Shown: piece by piece, positions 44,081-57,132 of the stretch
Position numbering within the stretch: position 1 is the stretch's first letter
How the letters are laid out: each line of letters opens with the position of its first letter
NCBI GenBank assembly: GCA_015342445.1
Contig: JACEFO010002497.1
Span: forward strand, 1,116,001-1,180,000
Reading direction: 5' to 3'
Source of the DNA: Digitaria exilis
Taxonomy: Eukaryota; Streptophyta; Magnoliopsida; Poales; Poaceae
DNA: 64,000 nt
Made by a program: the position numbers and the translations under genes
Notes under the pieces: model-generated
What the model saw: only the letters and a program-made list of their open reading frames with translations
Told to the model about the DNA's origin: nothing
Databases searched by the model: none

Positions 44081-44521
44081 ATGGGTAGGGGGAGAGGCAG
44101 AGGGAGGAAGCAACTCACCAATGGCAGGAACCATGAGGACAAGGGAAGCAGCGGTGAGGAGGTCGTCGTGCCTGCAAGGAAGAGGAGAGGGCGGCCCCAA
44201 AAGCGTGTCGCCGCCGAGAAGATCATTGAGGCGGAGGTGAAGAAACTGGAGGCCGATGACGGCGATGAGGACTATGTGGTGGGAGCAGGGGATGGTGCCA
44301 AATTGAAGGTTTCAAGAACAGACCATGATTCTGCAGGAGCTGGTAGCAATAAGAGGAACAGGGTGCCCAAGGAAGAAGAAGATGGTTCGAATCTTGACAT
44401 GGAGGATAATAGCTCGAGCACTCGATCCAGCAATGATGAGTCGACCAGGTCAAATGGGTTCCGGCAGTCTGGAAGCCGCCGGAAGAGCACGCCGCGGCGG
44501 GCAGCTGAGGCGGGGCTATAG
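44081..44521 (+). CDS. Small AT-hook protein
   Basis: A single exon encodes 146 residues, rich in charged and serine residues. It opens with glycine-arginine repeats (MGRGRGRGRK) and has one canonical AT-hook, RKRRGRPQKR at residues 33-42, which binds the minor groove of AT-rich DNA. The middle is acidic (EADDGDEDYVV), and the C-terminal third is disordered with serine and a basic SGSRRKSTPRRA tail. A nuclear chromatin-associated role is inferred from the hook; I do not know a defined function for this plant family. The reading is clean from the first ATG, with no competing start. Upstream lie a TATA box and a GC-poor leader with a probable intron. The neighbours are unrelated. Confidence 0.8.
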   Translation: MGRGRGRGRKQLTNGRNHEDKGSSGEEVVVPARKRRGRPQKRVAAEKIIEAEVKKLEADDGDEDYVVGAGDGAKLKVSRTDHDSAGAGSNKRNRVPKEEEDGSNLDMEDNSSSTRSSNDESTRSNGFRQSGSRRKSTPRRAAEAGL

Positions 44522-46520
44522 TTGAATTGGAAATGGAACAGAGATTCTTGGGTATCAAATTAGGCAGCTGTTCTTCAATTTTGCCACCTTCATATTTTTG
44601 GTAGTTATCTTTCATCTTGGTGTTTTGCTAGGTCCTACATGAGTGTAAACATATACTGATTGCAAGTCATCATAAGTTTTGCTTATTTTGAAGAAAGTGT
44701 ATGAGCTACTGGAGCTCCACATCTAGCTGCTATATGCTACTGCACTATTCATGTTATCTTCTCTTGTGGACAGGTTGAATAGTGAACTGATTGGTAAGCA
44801 CCATGTTTTGCTTCACATCAACAAAATGTGCTAGCACAATTCCTTGCAACTTTGGTTCTGCCAATGGGCCTTTTCATTTCCATTTTATCAGTTACGATTT
44901 GTTTGGTTGTGCCATGAGTTTCTAGTTCTTACCAAATCAGATATCTTGGGTTTTGACTTAGCTTGCACACCTATGCCAAGACCGGTTAATGTTTGTTCTG
45001 CTCACCGGTGAAGCATGGAGATCTAGGTTCCATATGAATTTTGTTTGTTTGGCCTCCATTCTGGTTGGTAGCTGTTGAAGATTGCAGACTCTTGTGCATA
45101 CTATAGGACTGCATTTCAGATGCCGTCCTGAATGTAATCACCTACCAGTTGTGTACTGTGACTTTGTGAGCCAGTAGTGCAGCACTACCTTAATGGAGCC
45201 CTCGGGGCCTAAGGCTTCAGGTGTTGGTGAACTAGCAAGGCATGACTACATGTCATCTTGAAAGCTAATGATTCTGCACTTAAATGTTGTCAGAATATGG
45301 GATTGCATTTTTGTCGCTGCTGCGTGCAGTATAATAGCACAAAAATACTTGGCTCCCTTCCGAATGAATCAACAGTGAAGCTAGCTAAGCCACAACCAAC
45401 CCAATTCACCACCACCACTCCTTAGTAGTATCATTGTCGTGCAATAACGATGAAAGGATTCAGACTTCAGACACCATGATAGTGTTCCCACTGAGCTCTC
45501 GATGGTTTGAGGAATGTGACGTAACAAACCATGTGATCCTACACTGCTTATTTGGTTTTAGAGCCATCTGATTCAGCATGAACATAAATACTTATGTAAA
45601 ATAAGAATGATGTCGCATCAAAAGAAAATATACTTAATGGTAAAATAAATGTAGTGTTGTCCCATCCAAACTTGATAATATTGGGATAGCCCACCAAATC
45701 TAGTATGTGTCCCTTCCGCAAACCAAACATTTTGCTTCTCACCATTCTTGCACACAATGCTTCTCACCAAATCTAGTGTTTGTATTTCAAAAATGGGTTA
45801 ACCACATGGGTCACATCATGGTTCGTGAAATTTCGACCATAACTTAGAACTTTACGAGTGGAGACAAGACTTTGCAATGCCATTTGAAGCTCCACTTGTT
45901 CAAAATGCAGTTGACCCTGCCGGATATGGCAAGTACTATGGACCTGAATCTACCTGGACCGTGGAAGTTGGCCGGCGTCAGTGTGCAGATGAGCATTCGT
46001 GGTACCCCTTTGGGAATGGATGGAGAAGCTCACTACTCCGGCAACCCTTAGTGCCGTTGCCCTAGTCTAGAAAAGAAAATTAGGAGGATGCTTTGTGCTC
46101 CGGCTGACCTATTTTCTTGCTTGGATAGGCTCGAGTATATTATGATTTCAGGAGATCATGGTGGATGGCGATGCAATTGGAGGCACGCACTTTCTGCCTC
46201 CCACATCGCCGATTCTAATGCTTGGGAATGCTGTTTGTGAGACATCGTGTCACTATCACTGCAAATGGTATTCTAATCCTTTTCCACACTAATTACCAGT
46301 TCTTTTCATGTCGCTGAGATTCTTAGATAATTTAGACTATTATTTAGAGATCGTACCCCTTTTTTTGTCCCCTCAAACAAATCAAAACGATTGAAGTTTT
46401 TCTATTGGAGTCGACTTAGGCCTTATTCTATTACTTTAGCAAGATTATTTATGATTGCGTATTTGCATTACAGGCATCGGGATAGGCTGGATCTTTAGCA
46501 AGATTGTTCCTATTGACATC
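44522..46520. other. 3' flank and intergenic DNA
   Basis: The first few hundred bases are probably the 3' UTR of the AT-hook gene. Short frames such as 45877-46065 lack motifs; no further gene is supported. Confidence 0.4.
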
Positions 46521-46600
46521 CACTACCGGAAACCGGAAGTTTGTCGTGTGTCAAACCCTTCACCGTGTGCCAAACATCGGGTTGACACAATTCTGTTGCA
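46521..46600 (+). mobile_element. CACTA transposon terminal fragment
   Basis: CACTACCGGAAACCGGAAG at 46521 followed by TTTGTCGTGTGTCAAACC and CCGTGTGCCAAAC matches the terminal plus subterminal repeat layout of CACTA (En/Spm) elements in grasses. No opposite end was found, so it is a truncated relic. Confidence 0.55.
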
Positions 46601-46699
46601 ATTCTGAGATCTTCAAATTAAATGAATTGGAAAGTTGGCATTCGTCTCCCTTTTCTAAGACCCAAAATTTCACCAATAATAATGTTAGAAAATAAGATA

Positions 46700-48050
46700 T
46701 AATTAAGTTTAATCTTTTTTCCATATCACCAAAAAATGGTATAGCAAGATAAAAACAACCAAGAAAAACATTTTTAATGACATGGCAAACTGTCCAACCA
46801 CTCCATAAAATTGGTAGGCTGGCAAGGCAAGGCAAGGCAGCACTGAGAACATGCTATGGCCAAGCAAGTGCCCCTTCTGACAACTGACGTGGAACAATGG
46901 TGTCCAGGATAAGGTTTCCCTATAGAATACTGCAAACTTTTGAGCTGTAAAGTTTCGAGCGAAAAATCTAATTTTTTTTCTATAAAAATGGGCCAAAACA
47001 TGGAGCTATTTATTATATGACCAAGACGATTTCTAAAAGCACAATGCAAAGTTGTGGCTACTTAAGTGGTTCAAACAAGCAACAAATGTGTTGGGTTCAT
47101 AAAATCTGTTTAGTTCTGAAGCTACACTTCTTTTGCCTAGACCTAATTTTGGTTGTTCACGAGGCTCCTCTATATTCCCGAAGCCGCCTCGCATACAAAA
47201 CTTAAGCGACCCCTGTCCACACCAACGCGTGAACAGAAGACACCAGAGGTTTCCCCCATGTCACTGTTTAGTTGCACTATAATAGCTTTTCAAGTGGTGG
47301 TCATTATCATTTGCCAGAATACTCACTAAAGAAATGATTGATTTATGACTAAAATACACATAATTTCTTTTGAAATAAAAAAGAATACCAATCTACATGA
47401 TAATCTACCTAAGGGGACAGATTTTTTAGACTGGGGCCCCTTGCATTCTCCTCCAAGCTTTGGCACTCAAATTTCTTTTGTTTTTTCTATAGTACCCACT
47501 TGACCTCTCGCATGGCCAATTTGAGAGATTAAAGAAAGCTCAAGGCATTGGAAAAGGCAATTCTGGATTCTTTCCTCAACCTAAGGCTAAGTTATAATTT
47601 ACTTATTGCCCTTTACTAACACAGATCTTTAAGATTTTCTATGAGCAATGCATTTCAAGGATAGACGACAGCCCCAAACAATAGTTTTCCCCTTCAACTA
47701 TCTGTACATCTTTGTGCATACTTGAAAGTACACTTTTGTCTAGTAAAACACACAATCAGACAAGCACCTGGAAGTACAGCTGAACCACTAAACAGTAGGC
47801 CAGATTCGCGTCATTTGTCTAATGGCGTCGAAAAGACAAGCGTCACTCATAGATTATGCATCAGCAAAGACAAGTCCTTCGCTGGCTGCTCAGTGGCATC
47901 ACTGGCACGACTTGGTGAAACAGCTAGGCATGTAGATTTCTGAGGGTCGTCTGCTTACCAAAGTGCGTCCCGAGAACCAGCCAGCCTATAAATAGAGCGT
48001 CCTAGCTGGTGAACACATGAACAAGCAGGAGATACACTGCGAACGCAGCC
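46700..48050. other. Upstream region of the beta-glucosidase gene
   Basis: No other gene is visible. A TATAAATAG box at about 47987-47995 lies some 55 bases before the start codon and is the likely core promoter. Confidence 0.55.
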
Positions 48051-51000
48051 ATGTCGCGGCTAGCATTTCTGCTCATGCTCTTGCCATTCTCCTTCCTAGT
48101 CTGTGCCACGAAGCCAGAAAAAATCTCCAGGAGCCAGTTCCCCAAGAACTTCCTCTTTGGCACAGCGTCATCAGCCTACCAGGTAAGTAGTTCTCCAAGC
48201 ATTAGGGATAGCTGGATAAAGTGGTGAGTGGTTTGCCCTCAAGAGAGAGCTTGGATGCTTGGTGCAGTATGAAGGAGCTGTGACGGAGGGCGGCAGAGGC
48301 CCAAGCATCTGGGACACCTACACTCACACTCACCCAGGTCACTTGCTCTTTTCAAAATCTCTGCTCATGCATTCTCTCTGTCTCTTGGTCACTAACTTCT
48401 GTTAACAACACATCCCCGCAAATGCATTCTTCAGTCTATCATTAGGCTAATGCATAGCATGTGGAACAGGGTCTCACTTTAGGGAGCAAATGGTCATACC
48501 AGTTTGGTCTCGGACAGGCCAAAGCTACATCTAAATTTTAGCTACTTCCAGTATGACCGCACAGGCATTGGAGGACCACCCTCCATAACAGTTTGTTTTT
48601 TATATTGCATCTTCCCAGCTCTCAACTGAATATCAACAGGCTGAACCACGAGAGCATAAAAAACTGAGACTCGTCACCTAAATCCGAAAAAGCAGGAGCT
48701 TAAAGAAAAAAAAATAATATACCTTCGCTCAACTTCTGAACAAACAAGCCCAGACAATCCATTGAAAATCAACTGAACATAGCATATAACCAACTTGATT
48801 CATAGCACAATCAGCCTGTTTCCATAAATAATACCAAGATTAAGATTTTCCTGCCATATCATGTAGAGTATGCTAAATAAAGCAAAGGAGACCCGGATAT
48901 ACATTTAAACATGCTGCAAACAGGAAATTTGTCTTAACCATGAAATGTTTAACATCATGCCAAAAGGAAATACGATTGAGCCAAGATAAACACCATCAAT
49001 TTGATCAGTTGATCTATACAAAATTAAAGTTAGCTCATTCAGGGTACGTTTGGACTGTGCTTACCAAACAAGCAATGTTGATAAGATCAAAACCTGTGAG
49101 GAACATCAATCTAAGAGCCTATGGCAAAAGCACAAAGAAACAAAAAGTGCAGACAAAAAGAAGAGGATCTGAAAGTGAAATATGCAATAGTTAACTCGCT
49201 TTTAATTGGTCGGATTAAAACGACAACAAAGGAAACCGACAGGTCTATTTTAAGGTAAAAAGTCAACCCAGTCCATGGACACGTCTGTTCAGAAATCAAA
49301 AGTGCAAACTCAGTTCACTGCAGCACAAGAGGCAGTTAACTATGCATGAACGACTTTCTGAAAACAACGCTCCATCTAAATAGTGAAGGGGAAAAACTAA
49401 ACGAACAGAGCAGTATGTTCACATCTACAGCCTAGTGATTAGTATGCTATTCTAAGTCCCAAAAGTTTGTGAACAGAGAAGATAGCAAATGGAAGCAATG
49501 GAGACATAGCAATCGATTCCTACCATCGATATCAGGTATTATGGAATAACAACCATCCATTCTTCCCATCAGTTTTCATTTTTCCCAGCATTTATCAGAT
49601 GCTGTTAACTAAATGCAGGAGGATGTCAAAATCATGAAGGAAATAGGCTTTAATGCCTATAGATTTTCTATTTCTTGGACCAGAATTTTACCTTGTAAGT
49701 GCTGAATCTGAGCCTATTCCCATGAACACAACGTTCATATTGTCAACAAATCGTAAAATAATCCTGCTCTTGACTCTTGAGATTAAATGATACCCATATG
49801 TGCTGCAGGCACATAATCCAATGCCTTTGAACATATCCTAGCCAACCACTATTTGTTTCTAATGGAAAAGTTTGAAACTTTTATTTAATATGCATCAAAC
49901 ACTGATGCAGTCAAAGAGCAGATCTAGATTAAATAAAAAGATAGATTGATGCAATGACGGATGATGGTATGTACGCAGATGGAAAACCGAGTGGAGGAGT
50001 CAACATGGAAGGAATAAAATACTACAACAACCTCATTAACAAGCTAATTTCAGAAGGTAAATACTAGTAATATAAATAGTAAAATACTTATTTCTTTTTT
50101 CTTAATGTCTAAACAACATGCAGGCATTGAACCATTCGTGACACTTTTTCATTGGGATTCCCCACAAGTATTAGAAGAGCAATATGGTGGCTTCTTGAGC
50201 CAGCACATTGTGTAAGTAACTCAGTCAATCAGGTCTTGTAACTTTGTTCTCAACAGAGCCCGAACTGTTTGCTATGATCAATAATAAGAACAGAATTGAA
50301 AATCATGCCTTAATATGTTTGAGTTATCATTACCAGGGAAGACTTCGGTGACTATGCCAACATCTGCTTTAGGGAGTTTGGAGACAGGGTCAAGAACTGG
50401 ATAACATTCAATGAGCCATGGAGTTTCAGTACTGGTGGCTATGCCAGTGGTACATTAGCACCTGGAAGATGCTCCTCTTGGGAAAATTCAGGATGTAGCA
50501 TGGGAGACTCAGGAAGGGAACCTTATATTGTAGCTCATAACCAACTTCTCGCTCATGCAGCAGCGGTTCAGGTGTACAGAGACAGATACCAGGTACATAT
50601 TCGGTTTCCTAATTGTCATTACTTCAGCTAAAAAGCAAATCAAATATTCTACAAACTGCATTCAGGCATGCCAAATGTATATGTTTGAATTGTGGCAAGT
50701 CATATAATCCTGATTGAAGATCTTTACACACACAAATGGTCTTCAAGAGTATAACATGACAGCAGATGTTATAGAGAGCCATAAAGCCACAATCTACTGC
50801 TACCAACAAAAGAGGGTAGCGCCCGGCATCTTCTAGAATCTAGACGTCTACTTAATGATGGACAACAAAACTAGCACCAAACTTGTTTCAAGACAAGAGA
50901 TAAGAATTTCTAAGGTTCAGCCAACTTGATTAGATAGCTAACCACTGAAAAACACCAGTACTCAATTAACTATTTCCATGTACTTAGCTTGCTATTCATG

Positions 51001-52331
51001 CAGGGGAAGCAAAAAGGAAAAATAGGAATTACTCTAGTCAGTAATTGGATGATTCCATACACAAATTCCAACCAAGACAAGGACGCTGCCAAGCGTGCGC
51101 TGGAATTTATGTATGGCTGGTGAGTTTTTTCTTCATTAAATTTTGTACTAGATAGACTTTATGTTTCATCCGTGAAGCTTCCATCAAATCAAAAACTGAA
51201 ATATTCTTGTAAAAAAATTATTTACATATTTCAGTGATAATTTGAACAGGTTCATGGATCCTTTAACTAAGGGAGATTACCCATTCAGCATGAGAATGCA
51301 TGTTGGTAACAGACTACCAAGATTCACGAAAGAACAGTCAAAGTCCATAAATGGATCATTCGACTTCATCGGCCTCAACTACTATACAGCAAGATACATT
51401 CAGAACACCAAATACATTAACAATGGAAACAACAAAAGCTATAATACTGATGCACTGACCAACCAAACAGGTAATCAAGAAGCCATATTATTTCTGTTCC
51501 ACAGTTAAATAACTTAGGTGAACTAAGAGATTTCTCTACCTTGTGCTTAACAACAGTTGAAAGACATGGGATAGCTATTGGTCCGAAGGTATGCCTTTCT
51601 AAGAAAAAATTAACTTGCCTCATGTTTCACAGTTGTGCAACTGAGTCGACGAAAAAGACTCACTTAAAGTTATGCTCCACAGTAGATAATAAAGGTTTAT
51701 TTTATAGACAACCAAGTTATTTAGCATAGAAACTAGAAAGTGATGCATAGGAATGAGAACAACAAAATGTTTGTATCCAGGCTGGATCACCTTGGCTCTA
51801 CATCTATCCAGAAGGTATAGAAGAACTGCTCCTATACACCAAGAAGACATACAACAATCCTACAATCTACATCACAGAAAATGGTACAACAGCCTAGCAG
51901 CATTTTATGCTAGCTTATACAGGAAACAGAGCAGTGACTGATAGATTTACACATGATGCAGGTGTTGATGAAATTAACAATGAAAACCTACCACTTCAAG
52001 AAGCCTTAGTTGACAATACCAGAATAGAATTCTACCAGCAACACCTATTTCACATTCAAAGAGCCCTCAAGTAAGTTTGATGCTTGATTACAAGCTAGCA
52101 GAGATGAGTTGACGATCATATAATTGGACTTAGGATATAAAAATTAAACTATGACATGGCAGGGGAGGAGCTGATGTACGAGGATATTTTGCATGGTCGC
52201 TATTTGACAATTTCGAGTGGACGGATGCTTACACTGTGAGATTTGGTATTAATTACGTCAACTACAAGGATGGTTTGAAAAGATATCCAAAGCATTCCAG
52301 CAAATGGTTCCAGGATTTCCTTCATAAATAA
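48051..52331 (+). CDS. Glycoside hydrolase family 1 beta-glucosidase
   Basis: Thirteen exons (48051-48182, 48268-48337, 49477-49535, 49619-49694, 49979-50056, 50124-50211, 50337-50592, 51004-51119, 51250-51470, 51557-51588, 51781-51883, 51962-52070, 52163-52331) join in frame to 502 codons plus stop, all introns GT-AG. The product hydrolyses beta-glucosides. A hydrophobic signal peptide (LAFLLMLLPFSFLVC) precedes the (beta/alpha)8 barrel starting FPKNFLFGTASSAYQYEGA. Catalytic acid/base glutamate is in ITFNEPW, the nucleophile in YITENG, and the aglycone/glucose pocket in WSLFDNFEW. Length and exon layout are normal for plant GH1. The second intron is long (1.1 kb) and the 59-bp third exon (KIANGSNGDIAIDSYHRYQ) is easily missed. 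Secretion or vacuolar/apoplastic location follows from the signal peptide; substrate is not predictable. Confidence 0.93.
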
Positions 52332-53087
52332 AATTCTGTACCGTGCATGTGTAAAGTTTTTCTATGGAGCTACATCATCTGTAACGCCCACATTGTGCTG
52401 TCCATTCAGCTTCCAGTTCCAAATTCCAATTGTACAAGTGATTCACTAATAGTCAAGATAACATGGGTGATTGGACTGAAGTTTCCCCGAGAATGCTACT
52501 ATTTCTACAGTAATATTAAAACAATGCATGTACTGTAATCCACTGTGGTCCATTATACTATTCTGAAAGTCACAATTAAAAAGCATACTCATCTTGACCA
52601 CATAATGGCCTTAAGCATCATAAGCCATATTATATGTTGCACACAGCAGATACATATCTCCGAGGAACAACAAAATTGGAATCATTAGGCTTAAAGCTGA
52701 AAAAATCAAATTAAGCCTTGTAACTGACCATTTTCATTTTCACAAGATTTTTGGTAATCATATAATTTGCCAGTTCTACTTTCCAACTGGACCTGTATCA
52801 GAAAAAGGAACAAGACGGACCAAGGAGCGGAGAACTTTTATAAAACAATGGTTGAAACATCACTCCCTGAGAAATGAAACCTTTGGCAACAATACATTAG
52901 TTTCTTTGCCTGTCAACTGTACCAATATGATGAATCGGATAATTTAAGTCAAACTCATACATATGCATTTTCAGGAAATGTCAAGAAGCAAAGCAACATG
53001 AACATGATTCTAAATTTCCAAAGTATATACCATGAGATAATAACCTTATGATCTCAATCTTATTTGATCCACGAACAAGAAATACAG
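52332..53087. other. Convergent intergenic spacer
   Basis: The beta-glucosidase (+) and CDK5RAP3-like (-) genes end here tail to tail. Both 3' UTRs are expected in this 756-bp stretch; no other feature is supported. Confidence 0.6.
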
Positions 53088-56000
53088 TCATCCAGCTAAT
53101 TGACTAACACTTGAGCTCAGTAAAGTATTGATTTCTCCAATTATATGCACAGGCCTTCCATCAAAAACAGATGATAGTGCTGCCTCACACAGCTTCTTTA
53201 GTTCTCTTGTTTTCGTAATTGCGGCCTCCTGTAAAATATATAAGATAGGCAAATAAATAGCAGGCTCAACCTTTAGCAAATTAACATACACTTATTGGCA
53301 CTTAAAGTACAAAGGGACCCATTGGTGTTTTTTGTTCCTTTTATAGCACATAATGGATAAATAATTCTGATTTACATAGACAATCATGAGGAAATATGAA
53401 ATATAAGAATGCATGTTTTTACAACACTAGGATGATGTTCTTATTGGAATTTAGGTCATAGCTTTTACACAGATCAAATATCACATGACTTCATGATGTT
53501 TCTTAATAAGCTCAAAATAAAATATATATGTGTTACTGGGGCCACATCGGGAAGACATTCGGCCAAATGAAATTACGAACAATGTGAAAAATGAGAAGTG
53601 GTCTTTTCCACCTTCCACCAGCAATGAACAGTGTTTTGAGCTGTGTTTGGGCATCATAGAGTTCACTAACAAATGGCCAGGATTTTTGCCTCGTCCATAA
53701 GTAGCAATATTTTTACAGTGTCTCAGTAAGTGCCAAACAAGAATTGTGATGTAGCTAACTAATCTCACTTACTTGCTTTGGCCATGATGATGACAACGCA
53801 TTTTGCAGCTCCATGCGTTTAACCGATAAATCACCTAAACCTTCCCGTAGTTTTACTTCATGATGCTTCTTCTCTTCTAAAGTTGAAACCAATCTGTCTA
53901 GGAACCTTGTGAAGATGAAAGAAACAATATTCAGTTAAAGAAACTGTAGAAACATCATGCACATATGGTGGAAAAAACTGTTGTGCAATGTAAATCTTTA
54001 GAATACCCTGAGAAATCACCACTGTGGCAGACTAGAAGTAATGAAAGACATAAGGATTGTGAAGCTTCATAGTCTTTTACCTTTTAGAGTTAAGGATCAT
54101 TATAAGGTCAAGAGTCTTCTGGTTAGTAAGCAATGAGATTGCTGAAGAAACCTCTACAAGCATATTATCCAAACTATCTGGAGCATACTGCTGGAGATCA
54201 AAAGGTGAGACAGCTTGCACTTGATGCTGTAGAGATGATGTGTCACCGTTCCTCATCTCCCCTAAGCGTTGAGTCAGAAATGATTTTACCTGTTTCAGTT
54301 ATTATAAATTAATGACCTATGGCACTATGGTAAAGGGGATGCATCAGGCTAATATAACAAGAACACTTGTCCTCTTATAGATTTCTAAAAGACGTCAGTA
54401 TTGATTACAGCCAAGAAAAAAAATAAGGTTAAAAAATGATCAAAACAAACCTCAAGTAAATCATCTAGAATATCATTCCTGTATTCCTTCTCCAGCAAAC
54501 GACTTCTAACTTCAGCTAACACTGGAGCATTCTGAGTAGTAGCACTATCATGCACACTTTCTTCAGAATTATCAGCAGTGATGTCCCAGCAAATGCCAGA
54601 CTGAGATGTTGCAAGACTCTCTTTGTTCAAAGGCGCATTGTCCAAGACACTAACATTATAGTTTTCAGAACCCACCAGTTCTATATTAGCATCAATGATT
54701 TCATATGATCCAAAACCGTCACCAGATTCTTCAACTGGTTGTTCAACAGCACCAATATCCCAATCAATTTCATTGGCATCCACAGAAATGTCCCAGTCGA
54801 TATCTTCCGCAGGAATGTTTGAGTCAATATGCTCTATAGACCCATGAGATTTCAATGCCTCTCCAGTATAATTTTCTACCTCATTATAAACTGAGACATG
54901 GAGAGAAGGAGGACATTCCTGCAACTTTTTCAGATTGTGCAGCACAGAATCACAATTTCCCTGAGGTTCAAAAGAACAAAGTTGTTAAAATTAACCACAC
55001 AGTTTCTAGCAGCAATTTTGTTTTTTTATTCAGTAACTGATATGTTCTACATAGTCCTAAGCCTACCTTATCCTCGGAATGGCAGTCTCTAACAAAAGCT
55101 GTGTAGTGCTCAATGGCCTTTGAGACAGGGTCACTGTTCAGCACTTCAAGGATTTTGGAAAATGTAGATGGAAGTGTCTTTGCAGACTCTATTAGTTCTT
55201 CCTGCACATTTACTCCCTGGAGATGATAGTATGGGGTGAGCAACTTAATAGAAAGGCACAGCCCACTCAGTGCCAGTCAGATACAGAAACTGACCTGCAA
55301 ACCGAGCTCCTGGCAAGCTTCCACATATCTTGTAGCTGACAAGGCCGCGAGCCGTTTGATGTCAGCCTCCCTTCGGTCGAGCTCGGCAAGTTGCTGCTGA
55401 GTCTTCTGCATCTGCTTTCTCTGATATGGACTTGAGACAGACAAAGGAGAGCATCAAAATTTAGCTGTGGCCAAGGTCGGTCAGGCATAGTAGACATACA
55501 AAGAACAAGGAAGAAGAGAGATAGTACATGTCATAGTTCACATTCTGAACCATGATCTGTGCTGCCTCTCCCAGGAAGACATGGTCCTTCTCGTAAGCTT
55601 TCACGATGGACTCCCATTCACCCTAAACATAGCAGTTGTCAGAGCATATGCCAGTTTCCAGCCGCACATGGAGGTGGAATTGCCTCGTCTCTAGATGATA
55701 CAAGGGAAGCAAAACACTTACTGCGGATCCCGTCAGGCGGCCGAAAATGTTGCGGCTCTCTGTGTTGGAGTCCAGCAGGATGCTGTATATCTTCTTCGCT
55801 TCAAGATACCCAATTTCTAAACCAGGGCAAAAGAAGCACGGGCAAACAATTACATTCCACGCACAGATAAACTGGCAAATCAAGCTGAGGTAGCGAGCTA
55901 AACCCTAAGAGGAGGTGGGGTTGGATTGGGCGAGGGTTAAAAAGCGCGACGAATCGAATTCGACAAATCGCTACGCCGACGGCAGGGGAGGGTGAATTCA

Positions 56001-56201
56001 GTCACCTTCGGGCTCGACGCCGAGGAGCGAGGGATGCAGGTCCCGCGGAAGTGACGGGAAGGCCGCGGCGATCCGGGCGCGGATGCCGGCAAGGCGCTTC
56101 CGCCAGTCCTGAGGCACCCGCTTGCGGTCGACGAGCCACTCCTGCAGGCGGGCGAAGGCGATGTCGATGGGGAGGTTGCGGATCTCCGACGGGTCGTGCA
56201 T
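53088..56201 (-). CDS. CDK5RAP3: CDK5RAP3-like protein (UFMylation co-factor)
   Basis: Nine exons (56201-56006, 55816-55722, 55622-55528, 55430-55295, 55216-55067, 54960-54451, 54289-54081, 53905-53773, 53228-53088) join in frame to 554 codons plus stop with GT-AG introns. I recognise the plant homologue of human CDK5RAP3/C53, a component of the UFL1-DDRGK1 ligase complex acting in UFMylation and ER-phagy. Landmarks: DLPIDIAFARLQEWL-like opening (here NLPIDIAFARLQEWLVDRK), IGYLEAKKIYSILL, IFGRLTGSAGEW, the coiled-coil YQRKQMQKTQQQLAELD, LPSTFSKILEVLNSDPVSKA, then a long acidic disordered stretch (exon 54960-54451) with EDIDWDI, NEIDWDIGA and GICWDI. These IDWD/IxWDI repeats are the shuffled ATG8/UFM1-interacting motifs of this family. 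The C-terminal exons are helical. Complete, usual length. Confidence 0.95.
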
Positions 56202-56624
56202 CTCGGCGGCAGCGGGGTCGGCACGGCGGGCGCGTCACCGGAGAGCCGATCAGGGGGGAGCGGTGAGAGTGATAGACTCCGTTGGACTCGGGGGACGCAG
56301 CCGTGAACTGCACGGTGGTGGTGTGCAGACGAGTTGTTGGGCTCGCATTACTCATCTTGGGCTTCTTCGGCCCATCATACCGGCCCAAAAATAAAACCAT
56401 CCCCGTCCAGCTCGCGTACGCGACACGCGGAGGGGGTCCCACCCGGCAGTGTGAGAAAAAGACAGAAAAAGGCGTCACGGGCACGCTCTCCCGTATGCGA
56501 CGGAGGAGAATAATAAATTCGGCGGCCGTCTTCTTCCTTGGTCTCGTCTCCCAGTCTGCCTGCCGCGACCCAAACGCCCCCCAAATCTGCTCTCCTGCTC
56601 GACCGACCAACCGGAGGCGGCGAG
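56202..56624. promoter_or_regulatory. Bidirectional promoter between CDK5RAP3-like and Clot
   Basis: The two start codons are 423 bases apart and face away from each other. Site II type elements (TGGGCT / GGCCCA / GGCCCAA) cluster at about 56336-56391: TTGGGCTCG, TTGGGCTTC, CGGCCCATC and CGGCCCAAA. Such motifs drive housekeeping plant genes and act in both directions. There is no obvious TATA box. Confidence 0.75.
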
Positions 56625-57132
56625 ATGACGGTGGAGAAGGTGGACGCGACGCTGGCCGACTTCGGCTCGCACTTCGACCGCCTCTTCGCCTCCCCCGACG
56701 CGGCCTCCGACGGCAAGGTGAAGCTGCTGCTCTTCCTGGCGGACCGCGAGCCCGGCTCCTCCCTCACTTGGTGCCCCGGTAAGAAGTGTCCTTGCCTATA
56801 GGATTTCTCTTCCCCAGCGGCGATAGCCTCCCATCGTGCCTACTCACCGTCTGCCGTTGTGCGCCGCCGCAGACTGCAACGTGGCGGAGCCGGTGATCTA
56901 CGAGCGGCTGGAGGCCCTGAAGGGCAAGGACGCGGTGCTCCTGCGGGCCTACGTCGGGGACAAGCCCACGTGGCGCGACCCGGCGCACCCCTGGAGGGTG
57001 GACCCCAGGTTCGGGCTCAAGGGCGTCCCGACGCTGATCCGGTGGGAGAACGGCGCCGCCGCCGCCAAGCTCGGCGACGAAGAGGCGCACCTCAAGGACA
57101 AGGTCGACGCCCTCCTCGGCCCAGGCAACTGA
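56625..57132 (+). CDS. Thioredoxin-like protein Clot (TXNDC17 homologue)
   Basis: Two exons (56625-56778, 56873-57132) with a 94-bp GT-AG intron encode 137 residues. The active-site motif TWCPDCNVAEP spans the splice junction and carries the two redox cysteines of the Clot/TRP14 (DUF953) thioredoxin-like family. A cis-proline region, LKGVPTLIRWENG, lies near residue 111, followed by the C-terminal helix HLKDKVDALLG. These small cytosolic oxidoreductases reduce selected disulfides rather than general thioredoxin targets. The start ATG follows a purine-rich leader and gives MTVEKVDATLADF, usual for plant members. It is divergently arranged with the CDK5RAP3-like gene. High GC3 is typical of grass genes. 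Confidence 0.95.
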
